A stretch of DNA of 64,000 nt from an uncultured Acetatifactor sp. (GTDB lineage Bacteria; Bacillota; Clostridia; Lachnospirales; Lachnospiraceae): positions 54,743-118,742 of the forward strand of contig CAKSAM010000007.1 of NCBI GenBank assembly GCA_934436245.1, written 5' to 3'. Both the position numbers and the translations under genes were made by a program. Positions 39,403 to 49,378 of the stretch are shown here, piece by piece (position 1 is the first letter of the stretch; each line of letters opens with the position of its first letter). The notes below the pieces were generated by a model. The model worked only from the letters and a program-made list of their open reading frames with translations, did no database searches and was not told the DNA's origin.

Positions 39403-42400
39403 TTATTCCGCTCCCTCGCCCTTCTTCAGATTCTTCTGGGCGGTGGAGAGCATGAGCTTGATGCGGTTGAGCTGGTTGACTTCGCTGGCACCGGGATCGT
39501 AGTCGATGGCCACGATGTTGGAGGAAGGATATGCCTTCCGCAGGGCTTTGATAACGCCCTTGCCTACGACATGGTTCGGCAGGCAGCCGAAGGGCTGGGT
39601 ACATACGATGTTCGGTACGCCTTCCTTGATCAGCTCCACCATCTCGCCGGTTAAGAACCACCCTTCACCGGTCTGGTTGCCGATGGATACGATGGGTTCC
39701 GCATAGGAGACGATCTTGTAGATGCTGGTGGGTGCATCGAAATGCTTACTTTCTTCAAATGCCTTCACGGCAGAGCCGCGGAGGATATGCTCGATGGCCC
39801 AGATGCCCAGTGCGGAGATCTTCGCAGTCTTTTTGCTGGTGCCCAAGTGCTCTGCCTTGTAGATCTGGTTGTAGAAGCAGTAGAGCATGAAGTCTAGCAG
39901 GTCGGGAACTACAGCTTCCGCACCCTCGCTTTCTAACAGCTCCACCAGGTGATTGTTGCCGGCAGGAGAGAACTTCACCAGAATCTCGCCGACCACACCA
40001 ACGCGGGGCTTCTTGATATCCAGCACCGGAACCGCATCGAAATCCCGGATGATCTCGGTACACATCCTGCGGAACTTGCCTATGCTGATATGCTTCTCAG
40101 ATACGAAAGCCTGTACCTTTTTAAGCCATTCTCTGTGCAGGGCATCCACGGAACCCGGAGTTGCTTCATAAGGACGCATCCGGTAGACACAACGCATGAA
40201 GATATCACCGAACTCGGCACCTACCGCAGCACGTAACAGCAGATCCGCATTCAGATGGAAGCCAGGATTGCTTTCGATACCTGCCAGATTCAGGGAGATG
40301 ACAGGGATCTGCTCCATGTCTGCCTTCTTCAGGGCACGGCGGATGAAGCCGATATAGTTTGTCGCACGGCATCCACCACCGGTCTGGCTCATGATAATGG
40401 CAGTCTTGTTCAGGTCATATTTGCCGGACAGCAGAGCCTCCATGATCTGTCCGACTACCAGCAGGGAAGGATAGCAGGCATCGTTGTTAACGTATTTCAG
40501 ACCTACATCCACGGAGTGCTTGTTGTCATTGTCCAATACGACGAAATTGTAACCGCAGGCATTGAACGCAGGCTGCAGGATCTCAAAGTGGATCGGGGAC
40601 ATCTGCGGACAGATGATAGTGTAGTCCTTACGCATCTCTTCGGTAAACGGTACCTTCTCAATAGCGGAAGAACGGATGGTGCGGTGCTTGCCCAGTTTCT
40701 CACGGACACGGATCGCAGACAATAGGGAACGGATACGGATACGTGCTGCACCCAGGTTGTTGACCTCATCGATCTTTAAACAGGTGTAGATCTTGTCGGA
40801 GCCGGAGAGGATATCGTTCACCTGATCGGTGGTAACGGCATCCAGACCGCAGCCGAAAGAATTCAACTGGATCAGATCCAGATTCTCTACTGTCTTCACA
40901 TAGCTTGCAGCGGCATAAAGTCTGGAGTGGTACATCCACTGGTCGGATACGATCAGGGGTCGCTCCGGTTTTGCCAGATGGGAGATGGAATCCTCCGTCA
41001 GCACTGCCATATCGTAGGAGGTGATCAGCTCGGGAATACCGTGATTGATCTCCGGGTCTACATGATAAGGACGGCCTGCCAGCACGATACCGCGCTTGCC
41101 GGTCTGACGTAAGTATTCCAAAGTCTCTTCGCCCTTTTTCTCCATATCGTGATGGGCATTCGCCAGCTCCTGCCAGCCCTTTTCGCAGGCGGCGGCAATC
41201 TCAGAGGCGGGAATCTCGGTGAATTCCTTCGTCAGTGCATCCGTCACCGTTCCCAGATCTCTGAAGGACATGAACGGATTGCGGAAGGTGATCTCACCAC
41301 CGGCGATCTCCTCCACGTTATTCTTGATATTCTCGGAATAAGAAGTAACGATGGGGCAGTTGTAATGGTTGTTCGCATCTTCGAACTCATTGCGCTCATA
41401 GAACAGCGCAGGATAGAAGATGAACTTAATACCCTGTCGGATCAGCCAGGTCACATGACCGTGCGCCAGCTTTGCCGGGTAACACTCGGATTCACTGGGG
41501 ATGGATTCAATACCGAGCTCGTAGATCTTACGATTGGAGCTGGGAGAGAGCACCACGCGGTACCCCAGTTCGGTGAAGAATGTGAACCAGAACGGATAGT
41601 CCTCGTACATATTCAGAACTCTGGGGATACCTACCACACCTCTGGGAGCCTTGTCAGCGTCCAGGGATTCATAGGAGAATAATCTATGTAATTTATATTC
41701 GTATAAGTTCGGTACATTATGGGCATTCTTCTGACCACCGATACCACGTTCGCAACGGTTGCCGGAGATGAACTGGCGGCCGCCGGAGAATTTGTTGATG
41801 GTCAGGCGGCAGTTGTTGGTACAGCCCTTACATTTTGCCATACTGGTCTCGAACTGCAGGTCGCAGATCTTCTGGTAATCCAGCATGGTGGTCACATAAC
41901 CGTCCTCGTAATGCTCTCTGGCGATCAGTGCCGCACCGAAAGCGCCCATGATACCGGCAATGTCGGGACGGATGGCCTTGCAGCCTGCAATTTTCTCAAA
42001 GCTGCGCAGAACGGCATCGTTGTAGAAGGTACCGCCCTGTACCACAATATTTTTACCAAGCTCAGAAGCATCGGAGACTTTGATCACCTTAAATAAAGCA
42101 TTCTTGATAACGGAGTAAGCAAGTCCTGCGGAGATATCCGCTACGGAAGCGCCTTCCTTCTGTGCCTGCTTTACCTTGGAGTTCATGAATACGGTACAAC
42201 GGGTACCCAGGTCGATGGGATGCTCTGCGAACAGAGCCGCCTGAGCAAAATCCTGTACGGTGTAGTTCAGGGATTTTGCAAAGGTCTCGATAAAGGAACC
42301 GCAGCCGGAGGAACAAGCCTCATTTAACTGTACGCTGTCTACGGTCTGATTCTTGATCTTGATGCACTTCATGTCCTGACCGCCGATGTCAAGGATACAG

Positions 42401-43656
42401 TCAACGCTGGGATCGAAAAATGCTGCAGCATAGTAATGTGCCACGGTCTCTACTTCGCCGTCATCTAACAGGAAAGCGGCCTTCATCAGCGCTTCACCGT
42501 AACCGGTGGAACAGGAGCGCACGATCTCTACACCCTCGGGCAGGAGAGAGTAGATCTCTTTCAGGGAACGGATTGCTGTCTTTAAGGGACTTCCGTCGTT
42601 GCTGGAATAGAAAGAGTACAGGAGAGATCCGTCTTCACCTACCAACGCAATTTTGGTGGTGGTGGAACCGGCATCGATTCCCAGGAAAGCCTTGCCCTGA
42701 TAGGACTGTAAGTCTCCGGTGGTCACATGATGCTTGCTATGACGCTCCACGAATTCCTGATAAGCAGCCTTGTCCGCAAACAGAGGCTCCATACGTTCTA
42801 CTTCGAACTCCATCTTGATATCGGAGGACAGCTTTTTCACCATATCGGACAGACTGATGCAGACCTCTTCCTTTGCATTCAATGCAGAACCGATGGCAGC
42901 GAACAGATGAGAGTTGTCCACGTCAATGATGTGCTCGTCATCCAAATTTAAAGTACGGATGAAAGCGGCCTTTAACTCAGACAGGAAATGTAACGGTCCG
43001 CCTAAGAAAGCTACATGACCGCGGATCGGCTTACCACATGCCAGACCGGAGATGGTCTGGTTCACCACAGCCTGGAAAATAGAAGCGGACAGATCTTCCT
43101 TGGTAGCACCCTCATTGATCAGGGGCTGGATATCGGTTTTGGCAAATACACCACAGCGTGCAGCGATGGTGTAGAGGGATTTATAATTTTTCGCATATTC
43201 GTTCAGACCCGAAGCGTCCGTCTGGATCAGACTGGCCATCTGGTCGATGAAGGAACCGGTACCACCGGCGCAGATGCCGTTCATACGCTGCTCCACGTTA
43301 CCGCCTTCAAAATAGATGATCTTCGCATCTTCACCGCCTAACTCAATGGCTACGTCGGTCTTGGGAGCCAGCTCCTGCAGGGAGGTAGCCACGGCTACGA
43401 CCTCCTGGGTAAAAGGCACTCCTAAGTGATTGGCTAACGTCAGACCGCCGGAGCCGGTGATCATGGGGTGCAGCTGTAATTCTCCCAGCTGATCATAGGC
43501 TTTTTTCAGGAGACCGGACAAGGTCTCCCGGATATTGGCGAAGTGACGTTCATAATCGGAAAATAAAATATTGTGGTTTTCATCTAAAATCGCAATCTTG
43601 ACAGTGGTAGAACCGATATCTATGCCGAGTGTTGCGTATCTTTCCTGTGAATTCAT
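39403..43656 (-). CDS. Giant acyl-CoA dehydratase activase-like protein (BadF/BcrA ATPase pair plus DUF2229)
   Basis: 1417 residues from the ATG at 43656; an upstream in-frame ATG at 43665 abuts the aggaagg RBS and is rejected. Two ASKHA ATPase domains of the BadF/BcrA type are present, starting at [16 protein letters not shown] (about residue 10) and [20 protein letters not shown] (about 325). Each has the Cys-bearing activase motif region ([30 protein letters not shown]). A DUF2229/CoA-dehydratase-like region follows ([32 protein letters not shown]). Single-domain activases use ATP to inject an electron into 2-hydroxyacyl-CoA dehydratases. This fused giant form is widespread in Clostridia and its substrate is unknown. 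No dehydratase subunits lie nearby. Confidence 0.88.
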   Translation of the reverse strand: MNSQERYATLGIDIGSTTVKIAILDENHNILFSDYERHFANIRETLSGLLKKAYDQLGELQLHPMITGSGGLTLANHLGVPFTQEVVAVATSLQELAPKTDVAIELGGEDAKIIYFEGGNVEQRMNGICAGGTGSFIDQMASLIQTDASGLNEYAKNYKSLYTIAARCGVFAKTDIQPLINEGATKEDLSASIFQAVVNQTISGLACGKPIRGHVAFLGGPLHFLSELKAAFIRTLNLDDEHIIDVDNSHLFAAIGSALNAKEEVCISLSDMVKKLSSDIKMEFEVERMEPLFADKAAYQEFVERHSKHHVTTGDLQSYQGKAFLGIDAGSTTTKIALVGEDGSLLYSFYSSNDGSPLKTAIRSLKEIYSLLPEGVEIVRSCSTGYGEALMKAAFLLDDGEVETVAHYYAAAFFDPSVDCILDIGGQDMKCIKIKNQTVDSVQLNEACSSGCGSFIETFAKSLNYTVQDFAQAALFAEHPIDLGTRCTVFMNSKVKQAQKEGASVADISAGLAYSVIKNALFKVIKVSDASELGKNIVVQGGTFYNDAVLRSFEKIAGCKAIRPDIAGIMGAFGAALIAREHYEDGYVTTMLDYQKICDLQFETSMAKCKGCTNNCRLTINKFSGGRQFISGNRCERGIGGQKNAHNVPNLYEYKLHRLFSYESLDADKAPRGVVGIPRVLNMYEDYPFWFTFFTELGYRVVLSPSSNRKIYELGIESIPSESECYPAKLAHGHVTWLIRQGIKFIFYPALFYERNEFEDANNHYNCPIVTSYSENIKNNVEEIAGGEITFRNPFMSFRDLGTVTDALTKEFTEIPASEIAAACEKGWQELANAHHDMEKKGEETLEYLRQTGKRGIVLAGRPYHVDPEINHGIPELITSYDMAVLTEDSISHLAKPERPLIVSDQWMYHSRLYAAASYVKTVENLDLIQLNSFGCGLDAVTTDQVNDILSGSDKIYTCLKIDEVNNLGAARIRIRSLLSAIRVREKLGKHRTIRSSAIEKVPFTEEMRKDYTIICPQMSPIHFEILQPAFNACGYNFVVLDNDNKHSVDVGLKYVNNDACYPSLLVVGQIMEALLSGKYDLNKTAIIMSQTGGGCRATNYIGFIRRALKKADMEQIPVISLNLAGIESNPGFHLNADLLLRAAVGAEFGDIFMRCVYRMRPYEATPGSVDALHREWLKKVQAFVSEKHISIGKFRRMCTEIIRDFDAVPVLDIKKPRVGVVGEILVKFSPAGNNHLVELLESEGAEAVVPDLLDFMLYCFYNQIYKAEHLGTSKKTAKISALGIWAIEHILRGSAVKAFEESKHFDAPTSIYKIVSYAEPIVSIGNQTGEGWFLTGEMVELIKEGVPNIVCTQPFGCLPNHVVGKGVIKALRKAYPSSNIVAIDYDPGASEVNQLNRIKLMLSTAQKNLKKGEGAE

Positions 43657-43876
43657 GTGATACATCCTTCCTGATAAAATGCTGTAACTATTCAGAAGGT
43701 CAATGGATCAGTTACAGAATTACTTCTTAATATATGCGACTTTTCTTTCGCAAAACTTTTTTCATTATACGACAAAAAACGTCATAATGCAACGAACAAA
43801 GATAAAACGCTGTCGTTAAAATTGTGTAAAGAAAAACTTAAAAAAATAGGAATTCTATAAACTTTTGAACGTGCGG

Positions 43877-43905
43877 TTTACTTATTGGGCTGTGGATGTT
43901 ACAAT
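43877..43905 (+). promoter_or_regulatory. Promoter of the rhomboid-like gene
   Basis: TTTACT (43877-43882), 17-bp spacer, TACAAT (43900-43905) preceded by TGt. It lies 80 bp before the ATG at 43985. The remainder of the 43657-43984 gap is AT-rich and also holds the upstream region of the divergent giant gene, where no minus promoter is clear to me. Confidence 0.6.
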
Positions 43906-43984
43906 CTCGATAGAGAAAAAACGAATGGGTAACTATTGAGGAATGTTCCATTTCGTTACAATATAGGAACGGAGAAGCGACTTT

Positions 43985-44845
43985 ATGAGCAAATTTGAGA
44001 AAAAATTCGGCAGATATGCCATTCCGAATCTCACACTGGTACTGATCATGTGTTATGTGGCGGGATATATCATCCAACTGATGGGAGCTGCAAGCGGTAC
44101 AAATCTGCTGGGATTTCTGACACTGGATCCATACCGGATCCTGCACGGACAGATCTGGCGTCTGGTGACCTGGGTGATCGTTCCGCCAGACAGCCTGGAT
44201 ATTTTTACGATCATTATGCTGTTGTTCTATTATAATCTGGGAACAGCACTGGAGCGGACCTGGGGAACCTACCGTTACAACGTCTATATTTTCTCCGGTA
44301 TGCTGTTCACGATTGTCGGCAGCTTCCTGTGCATGGGAGTTCTTTATCTGCTCACAGGAGGTATGGCAACGGAGACCGCATCCGTGATATTCTATAGCGG
44401 ATCTTATGCGTTCAGCACCTATTACATCAACTTGTCCATCTTCCTGGCATTTGCCGCAACGTATCCGGATATGCAGGTGCTCCTGATGTTCGTGATCCCT
44501 GTGAAGGTAAAATGGATGGGCATTCTGGATGCTGTCCTGATGATCTATACGGTAATAGCTGGAAATCTGTTCACCAAGTTCGCAGTAGTGGCATCCTTGT
44601 TGAATTTTGTGCTATATTTTTATCGTCTGCATCGCAGCCGTATCTCGCCGAAACAGATGCACCGCAAGGCACAGTTCGAACGGAAATCCAATGCCGGACG
44701 GGCAAAAGTCACAAGACATAAATGCGCAATCTGCGGACGGACAGAAGAGGATGATCCGAGCCTGGAGTTCCGTTTCTGCTCCAAATGCAATGGCAACTAC
44801 GAATATTGCCAGTATCATCTGTTTACGCACGAGCACGTGAAGTAG
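43985..44845 (+). CDS. Rhomboid-like membrane protein with C-terminal zinc ribbon, probably not a protease
   Basis: 286 residues. About six membrane helices lie in residues 14-215, with rhomboid-like features: GQIWRLVTWVIVPP and YYNLGTALERTWG, corresponding to the WR and E-x-x-x-G elements of rhomboids. The catalytic GxSG serine loop is not seen (YSGSYAFST occupies the region), and there is no His in the last membrane helices, so this is likely a pseudoprotease. The cytosolic tail has a zinc-ribbon-like module CAICGR ... CSKCNG with Cys and His near the C-terminus. The substrate or partner is unknown. RBS ggag. Confidence 0.7.
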   Translation: MSKFEKKFGRYAIPNLTLVLIMCYVAGYIIQLMGAASGTNLLGFLTLDPYRILHGQIWRLVTWVIVPPDSLDIFTIIMLLFYYNLGTALERTWGTYRYNVYIFSGMLFTIVGSFLCMGVLYLLTGGMATETASVIFYSGSYAFSTYYINLSIFLAFAATYPDMQVLLMFVIPVKVKWMGILDAVLMIYTVIAGNLFTKFAVVASLLNFVLYFYRLHRSRISPKQMHRKAQFERKSNAGRAKVTRHKCAICGRTEEDDPSLEFRFCSKCNGNYEYCQYHLFTHEHVK

Positions 44846-44877
44846 TCCGGACCGCGAATGGATGTACACTTTCGAGA

Positions 44878-45025
44878 GTGCGGAGCACGGAGAAAGTGTG
44901 TTATTGCAAGAGGCAGACGGCATGACTGCTCGCAGGCAATGTGCGGAGCACGGAGAAAGTAAGTGTGTTATTGCAAGAGGCAGACACATGACTGCTTGCA
45001 GGAAATGCGCAGAGAAAGTGTTATT
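44878..45025. repeat. Tandem 63-66 bp repeats upstream of the sigma-like gene
   Basis: Copy 1 is 44878-44940 and copy 2 is 44941-45006; a third partial copy (gcgcagagaaagtgttatt) runs to 45025 and leads straight into the RBS. Copies share gtgcggagcacggagaaag, ttattgcaagaggcagac and atgactgc-tcgcagg words. The array occupies the whole gap between the rhomboid-like and the sigma-like gene. Confidence 0.88.
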
Positions 45026-45041
45026 ATAAAGGAGACCTTAT

Positions 45042-45794
45042 ATGAACAAAGAAGTATTATTTGCCCAGACCTTAGAACAGGTCCGCAAGACCGCCAAGGA
45101 GCAGGGGAATTGCATCAGTGAAGAGCAGGTAAAGAAAGCCTTTGCCGAACTTGACTTAAGCGGTGAACAATTGCAGATGGTATTTGACTACCTGTTAAAA
45201 CATAAAATCGGTATCGGACAGCCTATGGATCCCGATGAATTCCTGACGGAGGAGGAAAAGGATTATTTACAGGAATATCTGGATGAAGTTGCGGCATTAC
45301 CGACTTACAGTGACGGTGAAAAACAGGCATTTTCCATTGCAGCCATGGCGGGAGAGACGGACGCTCAGCAGCGTCTGGTCGAAATGCATCTGGCGGATGT
45401 GGCAGAGATCGCAAAACTCTATGCCGGACAGGGCGTTCTGCTGGAAGATCTGGTGGGAGAAGGCAATCTGGCACTTTCCTTCGGTGTGACCATGCTGGGC
45501 AGCCTGGAGAAGCCGGATGAAGTCGAGGGAATGCTTGGCAAGATGATCATGAATGCCATGGAAGAATACATTGCCGAACATGCAGAAAATTCCAAGATCG
45601 ACAAGCGGGTGGAAGACAAGGTCAACAAGGTGGCGGACAAAGCCAGAGAACTGGCTGAGGAGCTGAACCGTAAGGTGACCATAGAGGAACTGATGGAGGA
45701 GACCGGCATGTCCCGCAAAATGATCGAGGATGCGGTGCGGATGAGCGGTTTCAAGATTGAGGATATCGACAACAATGCAAAAGACAGTTTATGA
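45042..45794 (+). CDS. Sigma-70-like protein lacking regions 2.3-2.4 and 4
   Basis: 250 residues. Residues about 10-57 resemble sigma region 1.1 (ISEEQVKKAFAELDLSGEQL). Residues about 103-152 resemble 2.1-2.2, the core-binding part (DAQQRLVEMHLADVAEIAKLYAGQG, LEDLVGEGNLALSFGV). Residues about 205-240 resemble a region 3 helix-turn-helix (RKVTIEELMEETGMSRKMI). The aromatic DNA-melting segment (2.3-2.4, usually an FSTYAxWWI-type sequence) and region 4 (-35 recognition) are absent. It could bind RNA polymerase core without promoter recognition, or be a repurposed regulator. RBS aaaggag. It overlaps the next gene by 20 bp. Confidence 0.72.
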   Translation: MNKEVLFAQTLEQVRKTAKEQGNCISEEQVKKAFAELDLSGEQLQMVFDYLLKHKIGIGQPMDPDEFLTEEEKDYLQEYLDEVAALPTYSDGEKQAFSIAAMAGETDAQQRLVEMHLADVAEIAKLYAGQGVLLEDLVGEGNLALSFGVTMLGSLEKPDEVEGMLGKMIMNAMEEYIAEHAENSKIDKRVEDKVNKVADKARELAEELNRKVTIEELMEETGMSRKMIEDAVRMSGFKIEDIDNNAKDSL

Positions 45795-46200
45795 GAATTA
45801 TAAATACAGCCTGCAGGACACGGCAAAAGTCTACATAGGTGCAAAATATACTTTTGCAGAGCTGCTGGAGCAGGACGAGGTGGCGTTTAAATTCCGCCTC
45901 ATTGTGGAACGCTATATTTTAGCGGAAAAAGAAGTGGATCCCCAGGACACGCTGGAGACCCATCTGTATTATCTGAAGCCGGACAGTTTTCTGGTGAAGA
46001 TCTACGACCGGATCAAGGCACGGGTGAAGATCAACATTATCGAGGAGAAAAAAGGGATCTTCGGCAGAGGGAAGAAACGGTATGTGACGAAGGAGCTGAA
46101 CATCCGGGAACTGACCGCCATGCCCCCCGAAGAAAAAGAGGCTAAGGGTGTCGTGATCCAGGAAATCTCCATGAGCAAGCTGGCACTGGCAGGCTTCTGA
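45775..46200 (+). CDS. Uncharacterised 141-residue protein coupled to the sigma-like gene
   Basis: 141 residues from the ATG at 45775, overlapping the sigma-like gene by 20 bp (gagg at 45758-45761 serves as RBS). It begins MQKTVYENYKYSLQDTAKVY and is mixed alpha/beta with a basic central segment (KKGIFGRGKKRYVTKEL). No signal peptide, membrane segment or motif is recognised. The tight overlap suggests that the two products act together, perhaps as partner proteins (inference). Confidence 0.75.
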   Translation: MQKTVYENYKYSLQDTAKVYIGAKYTFAELLEQDEVAFKFRLIVERYILAEKEVDPQDTLETHLYYLKPDSFLVKIYDRIKARVKINIIEEKKGIFGRGKKRYVTKELNIRELTAMPPEEKEAKGVVIQEISMSKLALAGF

Positions 46201-46216
46201 TAGATTAAGCTCCCCC

Positions 46217-46261
46217 ACAGAAAACTATGCGGCTGCTTGCAGACAGCGGAGTGTTTCTGTT
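46217..46261. repeat. Hairpin element before the M16C peptidase gene
   Basis: acagaaaac ... gtttctgt arms (one bulge) enclose gctg-cttgcaga-cagc. The inner word matches a dispersed 'ctgcNNgcag' family seen at about 37107, 39209, 44930, 44995 and 49357. Confidence 0.45.
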
Positions 46262-46333
46262 CGTTATGATTTTGAAAGCTCGAAGAGCGGAGAAGTCGAT
46301 TAAGATAGATTTAGAAAAGAGGACACATCATAA

Positions 46334-49252
46334 ATGAGAGTAGAAGATTTATCCACATACGAGATCATAGAGAAACGGCAGATCCCGGACATCAACAGCG
46401 TGACCTATCTGTGCCGTCACAAGAAGACCGGAGCTAAAGTGGCCCTGGTATCCAATGATGATGAGAACAAGGTATTTTACATTGGTTTCCGTACCACTCC
46501 AAAGGACTCCACCGGCGTGGCGCATATTCTGGAGCATTCTGTACTATGCGGATCGAAGGAGTTCCCGGTAAAGGATCCTTTTGTGGAGCTGGTAAAGGGA
46601 TCCCTGAATACTTTTCTGAATGCCATGACCTATCCGGACAAGACCGTATATCCGGTGGCAAGCTGCAATGACAAGGATTTCCAGAACCTGATGCATGTCT
46701 ATCTGGATGCTGTATTTTACCCGAATATTTATAAAAATGAATCCATTTTCCGTCAGGAAGGCTGGCATTATGAGCTGGAAGGCGACAATGAAGAGCTGAA
46801 GGTCAACGGTGTGGTCTACAACGAGATGAAGGGTGCGTTTTCCTCGCCGGATGATGTATTGGAGCGGGAGATCATGAACTCCCTGTATCCTCATACCACC
46901 TATGGTTTCGAGTCCGGCGGTGATCCGGAAGTGATTCCTGAGCTGACCTATGAAGAATTTCTGAATTTCCACCGGAAGTTCTATCATCCCTCCAACAGCT
47001 ATATTTACCTTTACGGCAACATGGATATGGCAGAAAAACTGACCTTTATTGACGAACATTATCTGTCTGCCTATGATGCACTGGAAGTGGACTCAGAAGT
47101 AACGGTGGAGGCAGCATTTGCCACAACTAACCGGATCGTCAGAGAATGTCCCATCGGCGAGGGAGAGGATGAGGAGGAAAATACTTATCTGTCCCAGAAC
47201 TTCTGCGTCGGTGACAGCCTGGACCCGAAGCTCTACATTGCGTTCCAGATTCTGGATTATGCGCTGTGCTCTGCCCCCGGAGCACCCTTAAAGCAGGCAC
47301 TGGTAGACTGTGGTGTGGGCAAAGATGTCTACAGCATCTACGAGAATGGTATCCGTCAGCCCTATTTCAGTGTGGTGGCGAAAGATACTTCTGTAGAGAA
47401 AGAACAGGAATTTTTACAGGTAACGGAGAAAGTGCTTAAAAAGCTGGTAAAAGAAGGCTTCGATGAAAAGGCACTGCTTGCAGGCATCAATTATTACGAA
47501 TTCAAATACAGAGAAGCAGACTTCGGTTCCTATCCCAAGGGATTGATGTATGGTTTACAGGTGCTGGACAGCTGGCTGTACGACGACAGACTGCCGTTTA
47601 TTCATATCGAAGCCAACGCTACCTTTGCTGAACTTCGTAAGGAAGTAAAAACCGGATATTTTGAAGGGCTGGTACAGAAATATCTGTTAGACAATCCTCA
47701 TCGCAGTGTGGTGATCTTACAGCCGAAGCTTGGACTTTTAGAGGAACAGGAACAGAAACAGTGTGAGAAAATGGCACAGGTAAAAGCTGCCATGAGCCCG
47801 GAAGAAATCGAGGGTGTGAAGGAGACCTTCCGGAAGCTGACCGAGTTCCAGGAAAGCGAAGATGCAAAAGAAGATCTGGAGAAGATTCCTTTATTAAAGC
47901 GGGAAGATATGAAAAAAGAGGCAAATCTACCGGTGAATGATGTGCGGAACATCGGAGATACCACGCTTTTATATCATGATCTGTTTACCAACGGCATCGG
48001 ATATCTTCGTATGATTTTTAAACTGGATGAGATTCCCGGAAAATATTTCCCGTATATCGGTATTCTGAAGGGCTGTCTTGGCCTTTTGAACACGGAACAC
48101 TATACTTATGGGGATCTGTATAATGAGATGAATCTGGTCACCGGTGGTATGGCAGCGGTGAATAATGTTTACGGAGATCTGCAGGATACAGACAAGTTCA
48201 CATTAACACTGGAACTGAAAACGAAAGTGTTCTATGACCATATTGCAGAAGCAATCGATCTGATGCGTGAGATCATAATGACCAGTGATTTTACAGATAC
48301 CAAGAGAATTTATGAGATTCTGGCAGAGGGAAAATCTAGGATGCAGGCACAGATGACCTCAGGAGGGCACAGTGTGGCTGCAGGAAGAGCCATGTCCTAT
48401 GGCAGTGTGCCGGGAGCTGTGAGTGAAGAAATCTCAGGAATTCCCTTCTATCGTCTGATAGCGGATCTGGAAGCACATTTTGACGAGAAAAAAGAAGAAC
48501 TGGTGGAGATCTTACAGACGTTATTAAAAATGATCTTCCGTCCGGAGAATCTTATGGTGGATTTCGTCGGTGAAGCGAAGGCAGTGGGACTTTTGGATGC
48601 CCCGGTGGAGGCTTTCAAGGCATCGCTCTATACCGAAGCTGTGGAAAAGGAACATTATATTCCGGAAGTCTCCCGGAAGAACGAAGGCTTCTTAACCTCC
48701 GGACAGGTCAATTACGTATGCCGTGCCGGTAACTTCCGTAAGAGTGGCCTGAAATATACCGGAGCTTTAAGAGTGCTGAAGGTCATGATGGGCTATGAGT
48801 ACCTGTGGGTCAATATCCGGGTCAAGGGTGGTGCCTATGGCTGTATGTGCAGCTTTGGCAGATCCGGAGACAGTTATTTTGTATCCTACAGAGATCCGAA
48901 TCTGGGCAGGACCATTGATATTTACGAAAAGGCGGCAGATGCCATTGCGAAGTTCACTGCAGACGAGCGCACCATGACCCAGTATATCATCGGTGCTGTC
49001 AGTGATCTGGATGTGCCCATGAATCCGGCGGCAAAGGGCCTGTATTCCTTAAGTGCTTATATGACGGGACTGGATGACGCTGCCTTACAGAGAGAGCGTG
49101 ACGAACTGTTATCTGCCACCGAAGAAGATATCTGTGCATTGTCTGCACATATCCGGGCATTTATGCAGGAGGATCTGCTCTGCGTCGTAGGTACGGCGTC
49201 CAAGGTGAAGGAAGAGCAGGCGAGATTCCTGAAAGTGGAAAATCTTTTTTAA
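46334..49252 (+). CDS. M16C insulinase-like metallopeptidase (presequence protease type)
   Basis: 972 residues, the usual length for the single-chain M16C subfamily. The inverted zinc motif HILEH gives H64, E67 and H68; the third ligand is the Glu of VVYNEMKGAF near residue 164. SLNTFLNAMTYPDKTVYP and FYHPSNSYIYLYGN are strong landmarks. Four homologous domains should form a clamshell chamber that degrades unstructured peptides. There is no signal peptide, so a cytosolic peptide scavenger is likely. It has an aaaagagga-type RBS. Confidence 0.92.
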   Translation: MRVEDLSTYEIIEKRQIPDINSVTYLCRHKKTGAKVALVSNDDENKVFYIGFRTTPKDSTGVAHILEHSVLCGSKEFPVKDPFVELVKGSLNTFLNAMTYPDKTVYPVASCNDKDFQNLMHVYLDAVFYPNIYKNESIFRQEGWHYELEGDNEELKVNGVVYNEMKGAFSSPDDVLEREIMNSLYPHTTYGFESGGDPEVIPELTYEEFLNFHRKFYHPSNSYIYLYGNMDMAEKLTFIDEHYLSAYDALEVDSEVTVEAAFATTNRIVRECPIGEGEDEEENTYLSQNFCVGDSLDPKLYIAFQILDYALCSAPGAPLKQALVDCGVGKDVYSIYENGIRQPYFSVVAKDTSVEKEQEFLQVTEKVLKKLVKEGFDEKALLAGINYYEFKYREADFGSYPKGLMYGLQVLDSWLYDDRLPFIHIEANATFAELRKEVKTGYFEGLVQKYLLDNPHRSVVILQPKLGLLEEQEQKQCEKMAQVKAAMSPEEIEGVKETFRKLTEFQESEDAKEDLEKIPLLKREDMKKEANLPVNDVRNIGDTTLLYHDLFTNGIGYLRMIFKLDEIPGKYFPYIGILKGCLGLLNTEHYTYGDLYNEMNLVTGGMAAVNNVYGDLQDTDKFTLTLELKTKVFYDHIAEAIDLMREIIMTSDFTDTKRIYEILAEGKSRMQAQMTSGGHSVAAGRAMSYGSVPGAVSEEISGIPFYRLIADLEAHFDEKKEELVEILQTLLKMIFRPENLMVDFVGEAKAVGLLDAPVEAFKASLYTEAVEKEHYIPEVSRKNEGFLTSGQVNYVCRAGNFRKSGLKYTGALRVLKVMMGYEYLWVNIRVKGGAYGCMCSFGRSGDSYFVSYRDPNLGRTIDIYEKAADAIAKFTADERTMTQYIIGAVSDLDVPMNPAAKGLYSLSAYMTGLDDAALQRERDELLSATEEDICALSAHIRAFMQEDLLCVVGTASKVKEEQARFLKVENLF

Positions 49253-49322
49253 AACAGCAAATAAATAAAGAACTTCTGTGATATTATTTCGTTTATAGTA
49301 GTGTAACACATAAAAGTCAGCC

Positions 49323-49363
49323 GCAGACGGGATGGGAGCAGAAAGACTCTCATAGCTGTCTGC
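49323..49363. repeat. Cruciform-like inverted repeat before the DUF4349 gene
   Basis: gcagac (49323-49328) / gtctgc (49358-49363) with inner gggag / ctctc. It lies 16 bp before the ATG and overlaps the RBS region; it may sequester the RBS. A possible -10 TATAGT is at 49294-49299 without a convincing -35. Confidence 0.4.
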
Positions 49364-49378
49364 AGAACGGAGAGGGTT

